Positions 1-5,242 of a DNA stretch of 6,865 bases are shown here, in pieces (position 1 is the stretch's first letter; every line of letters begins with the position of its first letter). The notes under the pieces are model-generated. The model worked only from the letters and a program-made list of their open reading frames with translations, was not told the origin of the DNA and made no database searches. The stretch is from CAYXDR01 sp046498185. GTDB taxonomy: Bacteria; Desulfobacterota; DSM-4660; Desulfatiglandales; Desulfatiglandaceae. The stretch is from assembly GCA_046498185.1 (NCBI GenBank), contig JAWOBE010000065.1:1-6865 (forward strand). The letters are read 5' to 3'. Both the position numbers and the translations under genes were made by a program.

Positions 1-1151
1 ACTTTCTTTTTAGCAGGTATTTGAATTGTTTTGTTCGGGGCCGGGGCCCAGGCCGTGACGACGTCATAGCCCTGGTCTTTCGCCGCCGATTCGCCCAGGC
101 CGGTCCGGGCCACGCAGAAATCGAACACCTTGCATACCGTGCTACCCAACACACCTGGAAAGTGGTCTTCCCCGCCGCAGAGATTGACCGCGGCCACCCG
201 GCCCTGTTTGTTGGCCGTGGAACCGAGAGGCACAAAACAAGGCTTGCCGGTCATCAGGTCGTTGCACTCGACGCAATCGCCCGCGGCATAGATGTTTGGG
301 TCGCTGGTTTGCATGCGGTCATTGACCTTGATGGCCCGCGTGGGACCGATCTCTAGGTTGGCAGCCTCCGCCAACGCTACGTTCGGGCGCACGCCGATAG
401 CCAAAATCACCATGTCCGCCGCAATCCGACCGGCGCTGGTCTGGACCGCCCTGACTGACTCCTCGCCTTCAATTGTCTCGAGCTTGGTATTGGTCAGCAC
501 GCGGACGCCGTGCGACTCCATATGTTGCTCCACCAGGCGAACGATGTCGGGGTCCAGAATACGCAGGATCTGAGGCATCATCTCCACGATAGTCACCCGG
601 CAGCCCCGCTGCACGAGGGCCTCGGTAATCTCCACGCCAATCAAGCCGCCGCCGACAATGACCACGTCTCGCGCCTTATCTTGAGCCACTGCCGCCCGGA
701 TGCCCTCGGCATCATGCACACCCTGAAGGGTGAACACATTGCACAGATCCGTACCGGGTATGGGCGGAACAACTGGTTTGGCGCCGGTTGCCAGAACCAA
801 CTTGTCATAGTCCAGCCAGGCCTCGTGCTCGCGCAACAAGTCGCGCACCCGAACGCGTCGGCTCGCACGGTCGACCTCCATCGCCTCCGTTTCGTTGAGG
901 ACCTTGACATTCTTGACATGTTGGAAGAAGACCGAATCACGCACCGTGCCGACCGGCGTACACATCAGTTCCTTCTGGTCCTTAACCACGCCGGAGACGT
1001 AGTACGGCAGGCCACAGCCGGCGTAGGACAGAAGTTTGCCTTTCTCTACGATGATTACTTCCGCCTCCGGGCAGAGACGGATGACCTTGGAGGCAACCTT
1101 GGGACCGGCCGCTACACCACCGACAATCACGACACGCAATGGGTTATTCAT
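1..1151 (-). CDS. FAD/NAD(P)-dependent disulfide oxidoreductase (CoA-disulfide reductase / NADH oxidase family), 3' end beyond window
   Basis: Seen: an uninterrupted minus-strand frame of 383 codons from ATG at 1151 to the window edge. It has an N-terminal FAD Rossmann motif (VVIVGGVAAG, residues 7-16), a single redox cysteine in the family motif SYAGCGLPYY (Cys46), a second NAD(P)-binding Rossmann motif (VVIVGGGLIGVE, about 163-174, with E190 after the second strand), and the FAD-closing motif YAAGDC (288-293). Known: single-cysteine members reduce CoA disulfide, polysulfide or O2 with NAD(P)H in the cytoplasm, and some carry a C-terminal rhodanese domain. Start choice: GGAG lies about 7-9 bases upstream of ATG. 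About 60-70 residues of the dimerisation domain, and any fused domain, should lie to the left. Odd: the last ~10 codons before the edge turn AT-rich and lose family likeness. The upstream kinase frame runs into this gene without a stop. The exact substrate cannot be told. Confidence 0.92.
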   Translation of the reverse strand, partial: MNNPLRVVIVGGVAAGPKVASKVIRLCPEAEVIIVEKGKLLSYAGCGLPYYVSGVVKDQKELMCTPVGTVRDSVFFQHVKNVKVLNETEAMEVDRASRRVRVRDLLREHEAWLDYDKLVLATGAKPVVPPIPGTDLCNVFTLQGVHDAEGIRAAVAQDKARDVVIVGGGLIGVEITEALVQRGCRVTIVEMMPQILRILDPDIVRLVEQHMESHGVRVLTNTKLETIEGEESVRAVQTSAGRIAADMVILAIGVRPNVALAEAANLEIGPTRAIKVNDRMQTSDPNIYAAGDCVECNDLMTGKPCFVPLGSTANKQGRVAAVNLCGGEDHFPGVLGSTVCKVFDFCVARTGLGESAAKDQGYDVVTAWAPAPNKTIQIPAKKK

Positions 1152-1409
1152 TCGATCTTCTCCTCGACTTGTTCGCAGTTGACGTCTTACTAACGGCAAA
1201 GATATCACGATCTCGGCGCCACCCAGGTCAGCCTTAACGGCTCGAACGTCACCTCCGGCAGAGGCGGCAATCGCTCGCACCAGAGCCAACCCCAGCCCGG
1301 TCCCCGGACGCGATGAGTGACTGGCATGGCTCGTTCGTACGAACGGTTCAAACACCTTCTTGCGCATGTCCTCGGGAATGCCAATGCCGGAGTCGGCTAC
1401 CGTCAGCAT
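1152..1409 (-). pseudogene. Histidine kinase C-terminal fragment (HATPase_c domain), N-terminal part missing
   Basis: Seen: 86 minus-strand codons that hold the second half of a GHKL kinase ATPase domain: G1 box VADSGIGIP, F box VFEPF, G2 box PGTGLGLALVRAI, then a terminal GGAEIVISLPL strand. Known: in two-component sensors this domain binds ATP and phosphorylates a conserved histidine. The sensor region, the DHp helix with its histidine and the N box are absent. Upstream of 1410 the sequence turns AT-rich and no longer resembles a kinase, so I infer truncation at about 1409-1420. Odd: the usual kinase ending (LPL) is not followed by a stop. The same frame continues through about 14 residues into the ATG of the oxidoreductase at 1151. 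A TAG TAA pair sits in another frame directly after the LPL codons, so a single-base change may have removed the natural stop. The orientation suggests a former kinase-oxidoreductase operon. Confidence 0.85.
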
Positions 1410-1460
1410 TTCCGGAAAACAGTTTACAAAATTAATTTTACCATCAGGCCTGGGCCACTG

Positions 1461-1493
1461 AAAAACCCCGCACTCTCATCTAAGAGAAACGGG
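1461..1493 (-). terminator. Rho-independent terminator-like hairpin (minus strand)
   Basis: On the minus strand CCCG (1493-1490) can pair with CGGG (1470-1467), with an inner TCTC/GAGA stem, followed directly by a run of five T (1465-1461). No intact gene lies upstream of it on the minus strand, so it is probably left over from a lost gene. It lies about 50 bases from the point where the kinase fragment begins. Confidence 0.5.
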
Positions 1494-1660
1494 ATTTGCT
1501 GTTCGCCCATAACAACCCTCCCTGGTTGCCAACCGGTTACGGGTCAGAGACAGGAAAACGTAGCTGAAAAAAGAATACGATTATTTCCTGCTGAGATCAA
1601 TCCCATAAAGAGAATTTTGAAGACAAAGAACTTGAAAGAAAAACAGGCTTGGGTTTTTCC

Positions 1661-1738
1661 ATGCCCACCGAGATCCTCGGCCTCAACCGCAGTACATTGC
1701 GCGCCCGGATGCGAAATCTGGGCATCGTCAAGCCATAA
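1661..1738 (+). pseudogene. C-terminal Fis-type HTH remnant of a sigma-54-dependent (NtrC-family) regulator
   Basis: Seen: 25 codons ending at TAA 1736-1738 that read PTEILGLNRSTLRARMRNLG followed by IVKP. Known: this is the typical last helix-turn-helix of bacterial enhancer-binding proteins (AA-x-LG-x-R-TLR-x-RM-x-LGI). Nothing upstream in this frame resembles the AAA+ or receiver domains, and the preceding bases are AT-rich, so only the tail survives. The ATG at 1661 is probably just an internal codon where the remnant begins, not a real start. It points toward the kinase fragment on the opposite strand, which is not the usual same-strand arrangement of a kinase and its regulator. A rearrangement is likely. 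Confidence 0.7.
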
Positions 1739-2067
1739 ATTGTTGAAATTGAAACGTAGAATCAAGCCCTGCGACGACTTCCAAAAATATAAAGCCAGGA
1801 ACGATTTCGCCGAACAGACGTGGCGACTATCTCGCTTCCTTTATCCAGCAGGGGTGATTTTTAGAATAAGATTCCTCTATGAAAAAAATACATATTTCAC
1901 CTTATTGATTCATCCATACCAAGCGGCTAGCGTGAACACTGAATGCGGAAGTGTGCGACGGACGGGAGTTTGGATCGATATCACAGAACCGGCAACGGCG
2001 GATAAATGGGCGTATCCCCATTGGATTATTGCCTTTGCCTGTCATGGAAAAAGAATAACTTAAGTAA
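1739..2067. other. Gene-poor stretch with no recognisable feature
   Basis: No recognisable gene on either strand. A long open plus-strand frame (1317-2063) crosses it, but that frame runs antisense through the kinase fragment and out of frame through the HTH remnant, and its product resembles nothing I know. It is therefore most likely chance. The last part (GTG at 1933 to TAA at 2063, 43 codons) lacks a ribosome binding site. No convincing repeat or promoter was found. Confidence 0.4.
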
Positions 2068-2261
2068 GGAAGAAGGGGCAATTATAGGAATTTTGTCATT
2101 GCTATTGTTGCGTTGATCATTGCGGTCCTGGCACTTAAACGAACCGGAGGGACTAAAGAACTCAAAAAACCACAGCCGAGGTTCTGGCTAAAATGGAAAA
2201 AAAGATGCGAGAAGAAGCAACTAAAGTGGAGAAGGAAAAGATTCTAGATCAGGAAAAAGAG
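2068..2261 (+). pseudogene. Small membrane-anchored coiled-coil protein remnant, frameshifted
   Basis: Seen: from about 2089 one frame reads a hydrophobic helix NFVIAIVALIIAVLALKR followed by TGGTKELKK. At the A6 run 2164-2169 that frame turns into non-protein-like sequence ending at TAG, while the neighbouring frame carries on with TTAEVLAKMEKKMREEATK and then a further charged heptad-like helix. One additional A in the homopolymer would join them into a single protein: a transmembrane anchor plus a lysine/glutamate-rich coiled coil. Small proteins of this layout are common and mostly uncharacterised. No clear start codon precedes the helix, although AAGGAAGAAGGGG at 2066-2078 could have been its ribosome binding site. 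After repair there is still no stop before the DUF2141 gene, so the 3' end is damaged too. A sequencing error in the A run is the main alternative to real decay. Confidence 0.6.
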
Positions 2262-2762
2262 ATGTTTCTGGGTCTTAGGTGGAATAATGCTCAGAAGGGT
2301 GGTTGCCACAAGGGGGTTTTGTGCGTTCTATTGTTTGCGGTGCTGGTGTTTGCGAGTCATCCTGAGCCCGCCTTTGCACAATCATCCTCTTGCCCCGGCA
2401 TTCACATAGACATTCTGAATATAAAAAACAGCAGGGGAACCATAGCTTGCGCACTTTTCGACTCGCCGGATGGTTTCCCGCGCGAGTACCTGCGCCACGC
2501 AACCAGTATGATGGCAATAGAAATCCGGGATACGGAGGCACGTTGCGACTTTGTAGGCATCCCTGCGGAAACGTATGCGCTTGTCGTCATTCATGATGAA
2601 AACAGGAACGGCGAGCTTGACACCAACTGGCTGGGGCTCCCAACTGAAGGCTACGGTTTTTCAAGCGACGCCAAAGCAACGCTCAGTTCGCCCTCGTTCT
2701 CTGACGCCAGTTTGCGGTACGACGGGGAGAGCCTCGATCTGACGATCAGCCTGCATTACTGA
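2262..2762 (+). CDS. Secreted DUF2141 family protein
   Basis: Seen: 166 residues from ATG 2262 to TGA 2760-2762. The N-terminus has a basic stretch, a hydrophobic core VLCVLLFAVLVFA and a likely signal peptidase site after AFA (residues ~37-39). The mature part begins QSSSCPG. It carries the DUF2141 pattern: an early strand HIDILNIKNSRGTIACALFD, FPREY, then IPAETYALVVIHDENRNGEL, LGLPTEGYGFS and a final strand LDLTISLHY. Known: DUF2141 proteins are exported beta-rich proteins of unknown function. Start choice: an ATG at 2193 in the same frame would add 23 residues belonging to the upstream coiled-coil remnant and would bury the signal peptide. ATG 2262 has AGGA seven bases upstream and gives a normal signal peptide. 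Function unknown; export to the periplasm or beyond is inferred. Confidence 0.85.
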   Translation: MFLGLRWNNAQKGGCHKGVLCVLLFAVLVFASHPEPAFAQSSSCPGIHIDILNIKNSRGTIACALFDSPDGFPREYLRHATSMMAIEIRDTEARCDFVGIPAETYALVVIHDENRNGELDTNWLGLPTEGYGFSSDAKATLSSPSFSDASLRYDGESLDLTISLHY

Positions 2763-2806
2763 GTGTCAATTATGGTTATGCATCGTATCATTAGGAGACA
2801 AAAGCT

Positions 2807-2929
2807 GTGGGCACAAGGAAAATATCATTTATCGAGGCGGGCACACCCGGTCTGCATATCTTCAGCCAATTTCCCATACCGCGACTTGGCTTTGTTGGTC
2901 TAGGTGCTGCAGTCCGTACAGGCGCGCAG
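2807..2929 (+). pseudogene. N-terminal fragment of a B12-binding radical SAM protein
   Basis: Seen: a GTG start at 2807 with AGGAGA (2793-2798) upstream, reading VGTRKISFIEAGTPGLHIFS and then QFPIPRLGFVGLGAAVRTGA. Known: this is the characteristic beginning of B12-binding-domain radical SAM enzymes (BchE-like), where a first strand with an E-x-G-x-P-G loop is followed by PRLG and LGA and the cobalamin-binding fold. About 40 residues in, family likeness stops. The frame stays open to 3088, but the remaining ~50 residues contain neither the cobalamin motif nor the CxxxCxxC cluster motif. I infer a deletion just after 2929 removing nearly the whole gene. Initiation signals are intact, so a short meaningless peptide could still be made. 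Confidence 0.65.
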
Positions 2930-2987
2930 CTTAGCGCCCGTTTTGTCGTTTGGCAGCGGACAATAAGGGGCGTGCTTCTAACATTGG

Positions 2988-3122
2988 ATGATGCGGCTCA
3001 AGTATCAAAAGCCATACTTTCGAAGCATGATTCTCCAAACCCCCGTTCACTTTTTCTCAACAGACGCAAAAATTGCCGCGAATCGTGACCATCTCGATTT
3101 TATCGAGGAGGAGGCATGGTAA
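2988..3122 (+). CDS. Small ORF of unknown function, 44 residues
   Basis: Seen: ATG ATG at 2988 to TAA 3120-3122, product beginning MMRLKYQKPYFRSMILQTPV and ending HLDFIEEEAW. It follows the broken radical SAM start by about 60 bases. There is no good ribosome binding site. The basic Y-x-KP-x-x-RS beginning and acidic, aromatic end look more like real protein than random frame. It could be the surviving C-terminal end of the deleted gene, or a small peptide gene that stood next to a radical SAM enzyme. The three GAG codons near its end form the purine-rich ribosome binding site of the next tiny ORF, which overlaps it. I do not recognise it. Confidence 0.3.
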   Translation: MMRLKYQKPYFRSMILQTPVHFFSTDAKIAANRDHLDFIEEEAW

Positions 3123-3208
3123 AATCCAAGGCAATTGTGAAGGTCGGCCAGATCCTCGCCATGTCCACCTCTTTCCAATGGGACCTGAAATGGCCGATGC
3201 AGATGTAA
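3105..3208 (+). pseudogene. Very strong Shine-Dalgarno plus start of a truncated gene
   Basis: GAGGAGGAGG (3105-3114) lies one base before ATG 3116, with the best anti-16S match about 5-7 bases away. It opens a 30-codon frame beginning MVKSKAIVKVGQILAMSTSF and stopping at TAA 3206-3208. The ATG overlaps the stop of the preceding small ORF (ATGGTAA), a classic coupled-operon junction. Such a strong site before so short a product suggests the 5' end of a gene whose body was lost. The first ~15 residues look protein-like. I cannot name the family. Confidence 0.35.
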
Positions 3209-3288
3209 AAATTCCTATTATCCGTAATGAAATCTCAACCTACAAAATAATGATTTTTATTATTAACTCTTGGGATACACCAGAGTGA

Positions 3289-3555
3289 GCCTTAGCAAAG
3301 GCAGGAGCTTTTAAGAGTATGGATTTTAAAGCCATTGATTCGGTTAATGCAGATAACACAATTTAACAATGGCACATTGATAAGGACATATTAAAATCCT
3401 ACAACGAAATAAGCAGCGAGAAAAATTTAACTACAAAGGAAATTATAAATATGAGTGATGCTATTAAAAAGGAGAAAATAATTATAAGATCAAAGGATAT
3501 CGGATTAGATCTGAAGGTAGCTCATCCGCCAAGTAGAAAGGCGATGATGGAATGA
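3289..3555 (+). pseudogene. Unrecognised AT-rich ORF interrupted by an in-frame TAA
   Basis: Seen: one frame open from 3289 to TGA 3553-3555 with a single stop, TAA at 3364-3366. Before it the frame reads AKAGAFKSMDFKAIDSVNAD (ATG at 3319). After it comes QWHIDKDILKSYNEISSEKN and about 40 further residues rich in K, I and E, ending PPSRKAMME. The hydrophilic, helix-like composition on both sides suggests one former protein of about 80-90 residues. CAA to TAA is one change away. The downstream half has an internal ATG at 3451 but no strong ribosome binding site. The gene is more AT-rich than its neighbours, consistent with foreign origin. No family is recognised; chance openness in AT-rich DNA is possible. 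Confidence 0.35.
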
Positions 3556-3567
3556 TGCATAACGATC

Positions 3568-3609
3568 GCTCTTTCAGCGGAGCGGAAAAAACCGCGCCCG
3601 CTGAAGAGC
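3568..3609. repeat. Long GC-rich hairpin
   Basis: Outer arms GCTCTTTCAGCGG (3568-3580) and CCGCTGAAGAGC (3598-3609) pair with one bulged base. Inside them a second stem GCGG (3582-3585) / CCGC (3592-3595) closes an A6 loop. No T run follows on either strand, so it is not a standard intrinsic terminator. It separates the broken ORF ending at 3555 from the hicBA promoter and could be a transcription barrier or a palindromic repeat. Confidence 0.7.
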
Positions 3610-3637
3610 CCATTCGGCGGAATGCGAGGTAGTATAT

Positions 3638-3666
3638 TCGAAAATTTCCAAGAACCGTGATATAAT
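3638..3666 (+). promoter_or_regulatory. Sigma-70 type promoter of hicBA
   Basis: A perfect -10 TATAAT (3661-3666) with an extended TG one base upstream (3658-3659), and a -35 like TCGAAA (3638-3643) at 17-bp spacing. It lies 40 bases before the hicB start. HicB proteins usually autoregulate such promoters together with HicA, but this 74-residue HicB has no evident DNA-binding domain and I see no clear operator palindrome here. Confidence 0.65.
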
Positions 3667-3706
3667 GCTTTACATTAAAAATCACCTGAGCATTGGAGTG
3701 AAAAAT

Positions 3707-3931
3707 ATGAAACAATTTAAAATAGTTGTAGAAAAACATCCCGACACATACGTTGCCTATCCACTTGGTTTGAAAGGTGTGGTCGTAGGCCAAGGCGATT
3801 CCTATGAAACCGCCTTGGAGGATGTGAAATCAGCCATCAAATTCCATATCGAAACTTTCGGCCTTGACCAAATCGATTCCGATCCAACTATTCTTGAAGC
3901 ATTCATAGCCGAGACTCGGGTGGCCGTTTAA
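3707..3931 (+). CDS. hicB: HicB-family antitoxin (short form)
   Basis: Seen: 74 residues beginning MKQFKIVVEKHPDTYVAYPL, then GLKGVVVGQGDSYETALEDV and a helix KSAIKFHIETFG. This is the partial RNase H-like fold of HicB, with the family's Y-x-A-x-x-P...G-x-x-x-x-G-x-S-x-x-EA-like pattern. Known: HicB binds and neutralises the mRNA-degrading toxin HicA. Short forms lack the C-terminal HTH or ribbon-helix-helix domain. Start choice: GGAGTG at 3695-3700, six bases before ATG 3707. An upstream in-frame ATG at 3665 falls inside the -10 box and would add 14 atypical residues. Its stop overlaps the hicA start by one base (TAATG), so the two are translationally coupled. HicB-first order occurs in many hicBA pairs. 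The gene is intact although its partner is damaged. Confidence 0.88.
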   Translation: MKQFKIVVEKHPDTYVAYPLGLKGVVVGQGDSYETALEDVKSAIKFHIETFGLDQIDSDPTILEAFIAETRVAV

Positions 3932-4098
3932 TGACGAAATTTCCGACAAATGCTCCTCTTCGGAAGGTTATCAGCACTCTGGAGCAACTTGGTTTTCATT
4001 TGGTTCGTGAAGGGAATCACATCGCAATGCTGAGGGAAAATCCTGATGGCACACGCACACCGCTCACGATCCCGAATCATTCAGTCCTGAAAAAGTAG
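3931..4098 (+). CDS. hicA: HicA mRNA interferase toxin, truncated by an amber codon
   Basis: Seen: 55 residues, MTKFPTNAPLRKVISTLEQL then GFHLVREGNHIAMLRENPDG and TRTPLTIPNHSVLKK, ending at TAG 4096-4098. This is the dsRBD-like HicA fold, with the expected catalytic histidine in GNH. Known: HicA cleaves mRNA and is held by HicB; family members continue after the IPxHxxLKK stretch with S-TLR-x-I-x-QAG and a final helix. Seen: directly after the TAG the same frame reads TLRTILT, which is exactly that continuation, then goes out of frame, with family-like remnants to about 4159. I infer that Ser TCG became TAG and that the tail has also picked up indels. The missing C-terminal helix probably disables or weakens the toxin. 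Amber readthrough would add only about a dozen residues. It starts by a one-base overlap with hicB. Confidence 0.82.
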   Translation: MTKFPTNAPLRKVISTLEQLGFHLVREGNHIAMLRENPDGTRTPLTIPNHSVLKK

Positions 4099-4531
4099 AC
4101 TTTACGAACAATTCTTACTTGTCGCAGACTATAATTCTTCATCAACTTTTGACGACTAATTGATGCCGAGCGCGAACATGGTCCGGCTTTTTGTTGGCGG
4201 GTGTAGCGAACGCCAGGCAAAAATGCGATCTGGGTATCCAAAATTTTCAAGGATGGGTACGAGCGAAGTTTCAAGTTCGGAAATGAGGGATCTTGTCTTC
4301 GCTACGCTCAGGCTCCCCATACTCCATGCGGGTCCCCGGTTTGTTCAAGGTGAAGGAAAGTGGGGCCCACTGCAAAGCAGTGGGGACTGAGCAACCGAAG
4401 CGGTGCGAAGAAAAGATAACATAAAATACTTTTTGCACATTTGATAAAAGGTGTTCCCCTATCGCTCCGCACCAGCAAGTGAGAAATATGTTAGATGCAA
4501 TGCTTAAGGCAGGGAAGAGGTTAGAGACTCA
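4099..4531. other. Non-coding stretch with decayed hicA tail and hairpin
   Basis: 4099-4159 holds the remains of the hicA 3' end. Beyond that I see no convincing gene. A 76-codon plus-strand frame (4160-4390) runs through a hairpin and has unnatural composition. A loose inverted match (CTTCGCTACGC at 4296-4306 with GCGGTGCGAAG at 4400-4410) flanks the perfect hairpin at 4366-4384, so part of this may be a palindromic repeat unit. Confidence 0.4.
4366..4384. repeat. Perfect 8-bp inverted repeat
   Basis: CCCACTGC (4366-4373), loop AAA, GCAGTGGG (4377-4384): a perfect stem with a three-base loop. No T run follows. It could be a REP-like unit or part of a weak terminator. Confidence 0.7.
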
Positions 4532-4876
4532 ATGGAAGGTAGTTTCGACGTATTCAGACATATCATCCATTACTCCTTTCATCTGTTGGTACCATTTTTA
4601 TTCGCAAAACTATTTTGGAAGAAAAATTGGTGGAAAGCAGCATTGATTATGCTGGCAACAATGCTCATGGATTTGGACCATCTTTTGGCCGATCCAATTT
4701 TTGATCCCCGTCGTTGCAGCATAGGTTTTCATCCTCTACACACTACATGGGCGGGGATATTTTATTCCGGCCTTCTGGCACTTCCTTCATGGAAGTGGCG
4801 TGCAGTATCCGTCGGATGCTTGTGGCATTTATGCACCGATTTCATTGATTGTTTACTTGGCGGATTATGGACCTGA
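4532..4876 (+). CDS. DUF6122 family integral membrane protein
   Basis: Seen: 114 residues with about four hydrophobic segments (roughly 9-29, 36-53, 71-87 and 91-113). The conserved family stretch AALIMLATMLMDLDHLLADP is followed by FDPRRCSIGFHPLHT and WHLCTDFIDC. Known: this matches the DUF6122 group of small inner-membrane proteins, related in pattern to YdjM-like membrane proteins predicted to be metal-dependent hydrolases. The conserved D47, D49, H50, H67, H70, H99 and D103 could form a metal site (inference). Length is normal and there are no breaks. Start choice: ATG 4532 fits the family N-terminus; the nearest purine-rich site, GAGG about 12 bases upstream, is weak. It stands alone, with a hairpin 15 bases after its stop. 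Biochemical role unknown. Confidence 0.85.
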   Translation: MEGSFDVFRHIIHYSFHLLVPFLFAKLFWKKNWWKAALIMLATMLMDLDHLLADPIFDPRRCSIGFHPLHTTWAGIFYSGLLALPSWKWRAVSVGCLWHLCTDFIDCLLGGLWT

Positions 4877-4890
4877 CTATTCCGTCACTG

Positions 4891-4923
4891 AACGACCACC
4901 GGCTTATAGCCGGTGGGCTCGTT
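4891..4923. repeat. Strong palindrome after the DUF6122 gene
   Basis: CCACCGGC (4896-4903), loop TTATA, GCCGGTGG (4909-4916) is a perfect 8-bp stem. It is extended outward by AACGA (4891-4895) against TCGTT (4919-4923) with two unpaired bases. There is no T run. Likely roles: a factor-dependent or weak terminator for the gene ending at 4876, or a scattered palindromic repeat. Confidence 0.7.
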
Positions 4924-4951
4924 AATCGGTTGAAATCGACTGAAGGAATAA

Positions 4952-5242
4952 ACGCTTTGCTTCGCAAAACTTATTTTTAAAAATAGGCTCATCAAGGGGT
5001 CCACTTTCAGGTTCCTGGCGGAAGAGAAACCAAGAAAGTTTGACGAGGGGTCATCACAACAAAAATTTGGCAGGACAGGGGAGACTGTCGGGTGTTGGCT
5101 TGCGCGACACGGCTGGCATGGGAAAAGCGCTTTAGTCCGGCTCCAGGAACTCTGGCAGCAATGCTCAAAATCAGCCTACTGCAGCACACCGCAAACGAAC
5201 GAGCAGATTCAAGACATCGTGAATTGGGAGGAAACCCGGTGA
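4952..5242 (+). pseudogene. Unrecognised ORF without a usual start codon, coupled to the ADP-ribosylglycohydrolase gene
   Basis: Seen: an open frame from just after TAA 4949-4951 to TGA 5240-5242, 96 codons, with no ATG and no usable GTG or TTG. From about 4994 it reads like real protein: KGSTFRFLAEEKPRKFDEGS, later GRTGETVGCWLARHGWHGKS, LVRLQELWQQ and a C-terminus TPQTNEQIQDIVNWEETR. Its TGA overlaps the GTG start of the next gene (GTGA), and the ribosome binding site GGGAGG lies inside its last codons, as expected of a true upstream operon partner. I do not recognise the family. Because no start is visible and the first ~14 codons are AT-rich, I infer that the 5' part was lost. The pairing suggests a role linked to ADP-ribosylation, for instance a partner or target of the hydrolase, but nothing in the sequence proves it. 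Confidence 0.5.

Noticed and set aside
21..1193. Three plus-strand open frames (21-356, 292-573, 510-1193) and a minus-strand one at 641-940
   Set aside because: All overlap the clear minus-strand oxidoreductase in other frames; their products show no family motifs.
1317..2063. Plus-strand 248-codon open frame
   Set aside because: It runs antisense through the kinase fragment and out of frame through the HTH remnant. There is no ribosome binding site and its composition is unnatural.
3482..3793. Minus-strand 103-codon frame
   Set aside because: It is antisense to hicB and to the hicBA promoter region, with no recognisable motif.
4160..4390. 76-codon plus-strand frame
   Set aside because: It crosses a perfect hairpin, lacks a clear ribosome binding site, and looks like a chance frame in repeat-like DNA.
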